Shown in pieces: positions 62,901 to 64,000 of a stretch of 64,000 bases of DNA. The notes under the pieces are model-generated. The model made no database searches and was not told the origin of the DNA. It saw only the letters and a list, made by a program, of their open reading frames with translations. Origin of the DNA: Atopsyche davidsoni (Eukaryota > Arthropoda > Insecta > Trichoptera > Hydrobiosidae); NCBI GenBank assembly GCA_022113835.1, contig JAILWY010000009.1, forward strand, positions 6,548,001-6,612,000. Reading direction: 5' to 3'. Within the stretch, counting starts at the first letter, position 1, and every line of letters starts with the position of its first letter. The translations under genes were made by a program, and so were the position numbers.

Positions 62901-64000
62901 GCCCATACTGCAATAAAAAAAATATCGAATCAATTACCTGTATAAGAGAAGTTTTTGAAAGGTACAGTGATAAATTGTATTATGCACTGCAATCTACTCG
63001 AAACCAGCAGAAGTCTGAACTCTCCGATTCTACAATCCACGAGTAAATGCTTTCGCGCAGTCTTCGTTCATTTTAGATAAGGGCTCACAGACCGTAGTAT
63101 TAAACTCGGCGGTACTATCATACAAATAAAATGGAGTGTCATGCTTTTCAAATAAATTACAGTGAATTGCACGATGGGGCTGCGGCGGCCGGGCGGGCTC
63201 GCGGGGCGGGTCTGATGCCTTACATTGTTTCAAGGCTGATCTTTTCAAAAATAATAATAAATATCAACAAAATACAATATTATATTTATTTTATGTTCTT
63301 ATGACCTCTAAACTTTTAAATTTTACTCGTTCAAATAGTCCGAATTTCTCTGGAGATTAATACATCAAAGCCTCAGTTCAAATCTTCCTAGTAAAGATTA
63401 GAAACTCTGAATCTGATAAAACTATCGTTTGAACATGACATCGTCTTGATTAAAGCAAAAATATCTGATATAGATCAATCTTTATTCCAGGTTAGTATAT
63501 TCATACAAAATTAAATAAGTCTTTATATATAGCAAAAATATTTTAAAGTCATTTAGAGCCGAATGAAAGATCAGGGAGAAAACGAAAATTCAAGCCGATT
63601 TGCCCGAAAATTAGCCGTTAAGAATAAATTGTGGTGATAGATATAGAAAAGACGTGGATTCTTTAAGACATAGAACCTTATCATATCGTCTAATTTTGCG
63701 AGAAAAAACCGGTTTGTCCTTATTCCTGCTTTTTGAAAACTAAAAAGATTTTATAAATTTTATCGATACACTAAAAAGGCTGAGTGCTATTTTATTTGAC
63801 AAAGCATTAAAAACTAAATTAGTATAATTCTTACTGTTAAATTGGTGTTAAATCTGACAGTTATAAATTACCGAAAAAATGGCAAGGATCATTAAAAGAA
63901 CAACCTTGTTTTGTTTGCAGACAGTTCCCTAGAATATGTATTCTGTCCAACTTATGAAGAAATAAATCCCTTTGTTATGATAAGACACCGTAAAAAGTAC
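59996..64000. other. AT-rich noncoding spacer with GC-rich patches
   Basis: GC-richer patches lie at about 61040-61220 (with CCGCCATCT at 61133-61141 and AAGATGG at 61146-61152), 61580-61880, 62340-62470 and 63010-63240. The 97-codon plus-strand frame at 61581-61874 and the 77-codon minus-strand frame at 61675-61908 overlap in the same patch and look compositional. Nothing gene-like reaches the right end of the window. Confidence 0.5.

Overview
This is eukaryotic, very AT-rich, gene-poor DNA, and the evidence points to an insect or other arthropod. It carries a mauritiana-type mariner, two hAT-type non-autonomous elements with 8-bp target duplications, piggyBac (TTAA) debris, and a hammerhead-like repeat of the kind seen in Penelope-like retroelements. 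It also has a spliced gene end with a canonical acceptor and AATAAA signals. No species can be named from the sequence alone.

Layout. Positions 1-98 are the end of an intron. Positions 99-437 are the terminal coding exon of a ribonuclease-inhibitor-type leucine-rich-repeat protein, followed by poly(A) signals that lie inside a 216-bp imperfect inverted repeat (436-651). The remaining 63 kb has no convincing multi-exon host gene. It is AT-rich spacer broken about every 1-1.5 kb by short (100-500 bp) GC-rich, CpG-containing patches. The longest patches are at 46790-47320, 41230-41515, 31270-31560, 26570-26870 and 57170-57440. They have no splice-bounded reading frames and look more like cis-regulatory modules or GC-rich repeats than exons. 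This layout would fit a regulatory gene desert beside a developmental gene, but that is inference.

Mobile and repeated DNA. A complete mariner copy (35005-36278; 34-bp TIRs, TA duplication) has a transposase broken by one frameshift and one nonsense codon. There are two hAT-like MITEs (23677-24460 with an internal 51-bp tandem array; 31630-31895 with a perfect 8-bp TSD). Two TTAA elements are present: 9131-9550, which retains a piggyBac-like coding scrap, and a short decayed one at 51759-51886. A 234-bp insertion (51153-51386) with a 12-bp target duplication is built around a perfect 87-bp-arm palindrome, and a degenerate relative lies near 46.44 kb. There are two tandem segmental duplications (32629-33423, diverged; 59250-59995, apparently identical), a GC minisatellite of exactly twelve 11-bp units (3876-4007), a C-rich tract (16623-16740) and a (TA)n microsatellite (28500-28584). 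A tRNA-Thr(UGU)-like gene or pseudogene lies on the minus strand at 43991-44063.

The observations most worth a second look are the palindromic hammerhead-like insertion, the duplicated sequence module at 8.56 and 9.75 kb, the hairpin carrying the LRR gene's poly(A) signal, the identical tandem duplication at 59.25 kb, the large GC module at 46.8-47.3 kb, and a candidate minus-strand terminal exon at 33817-33956.
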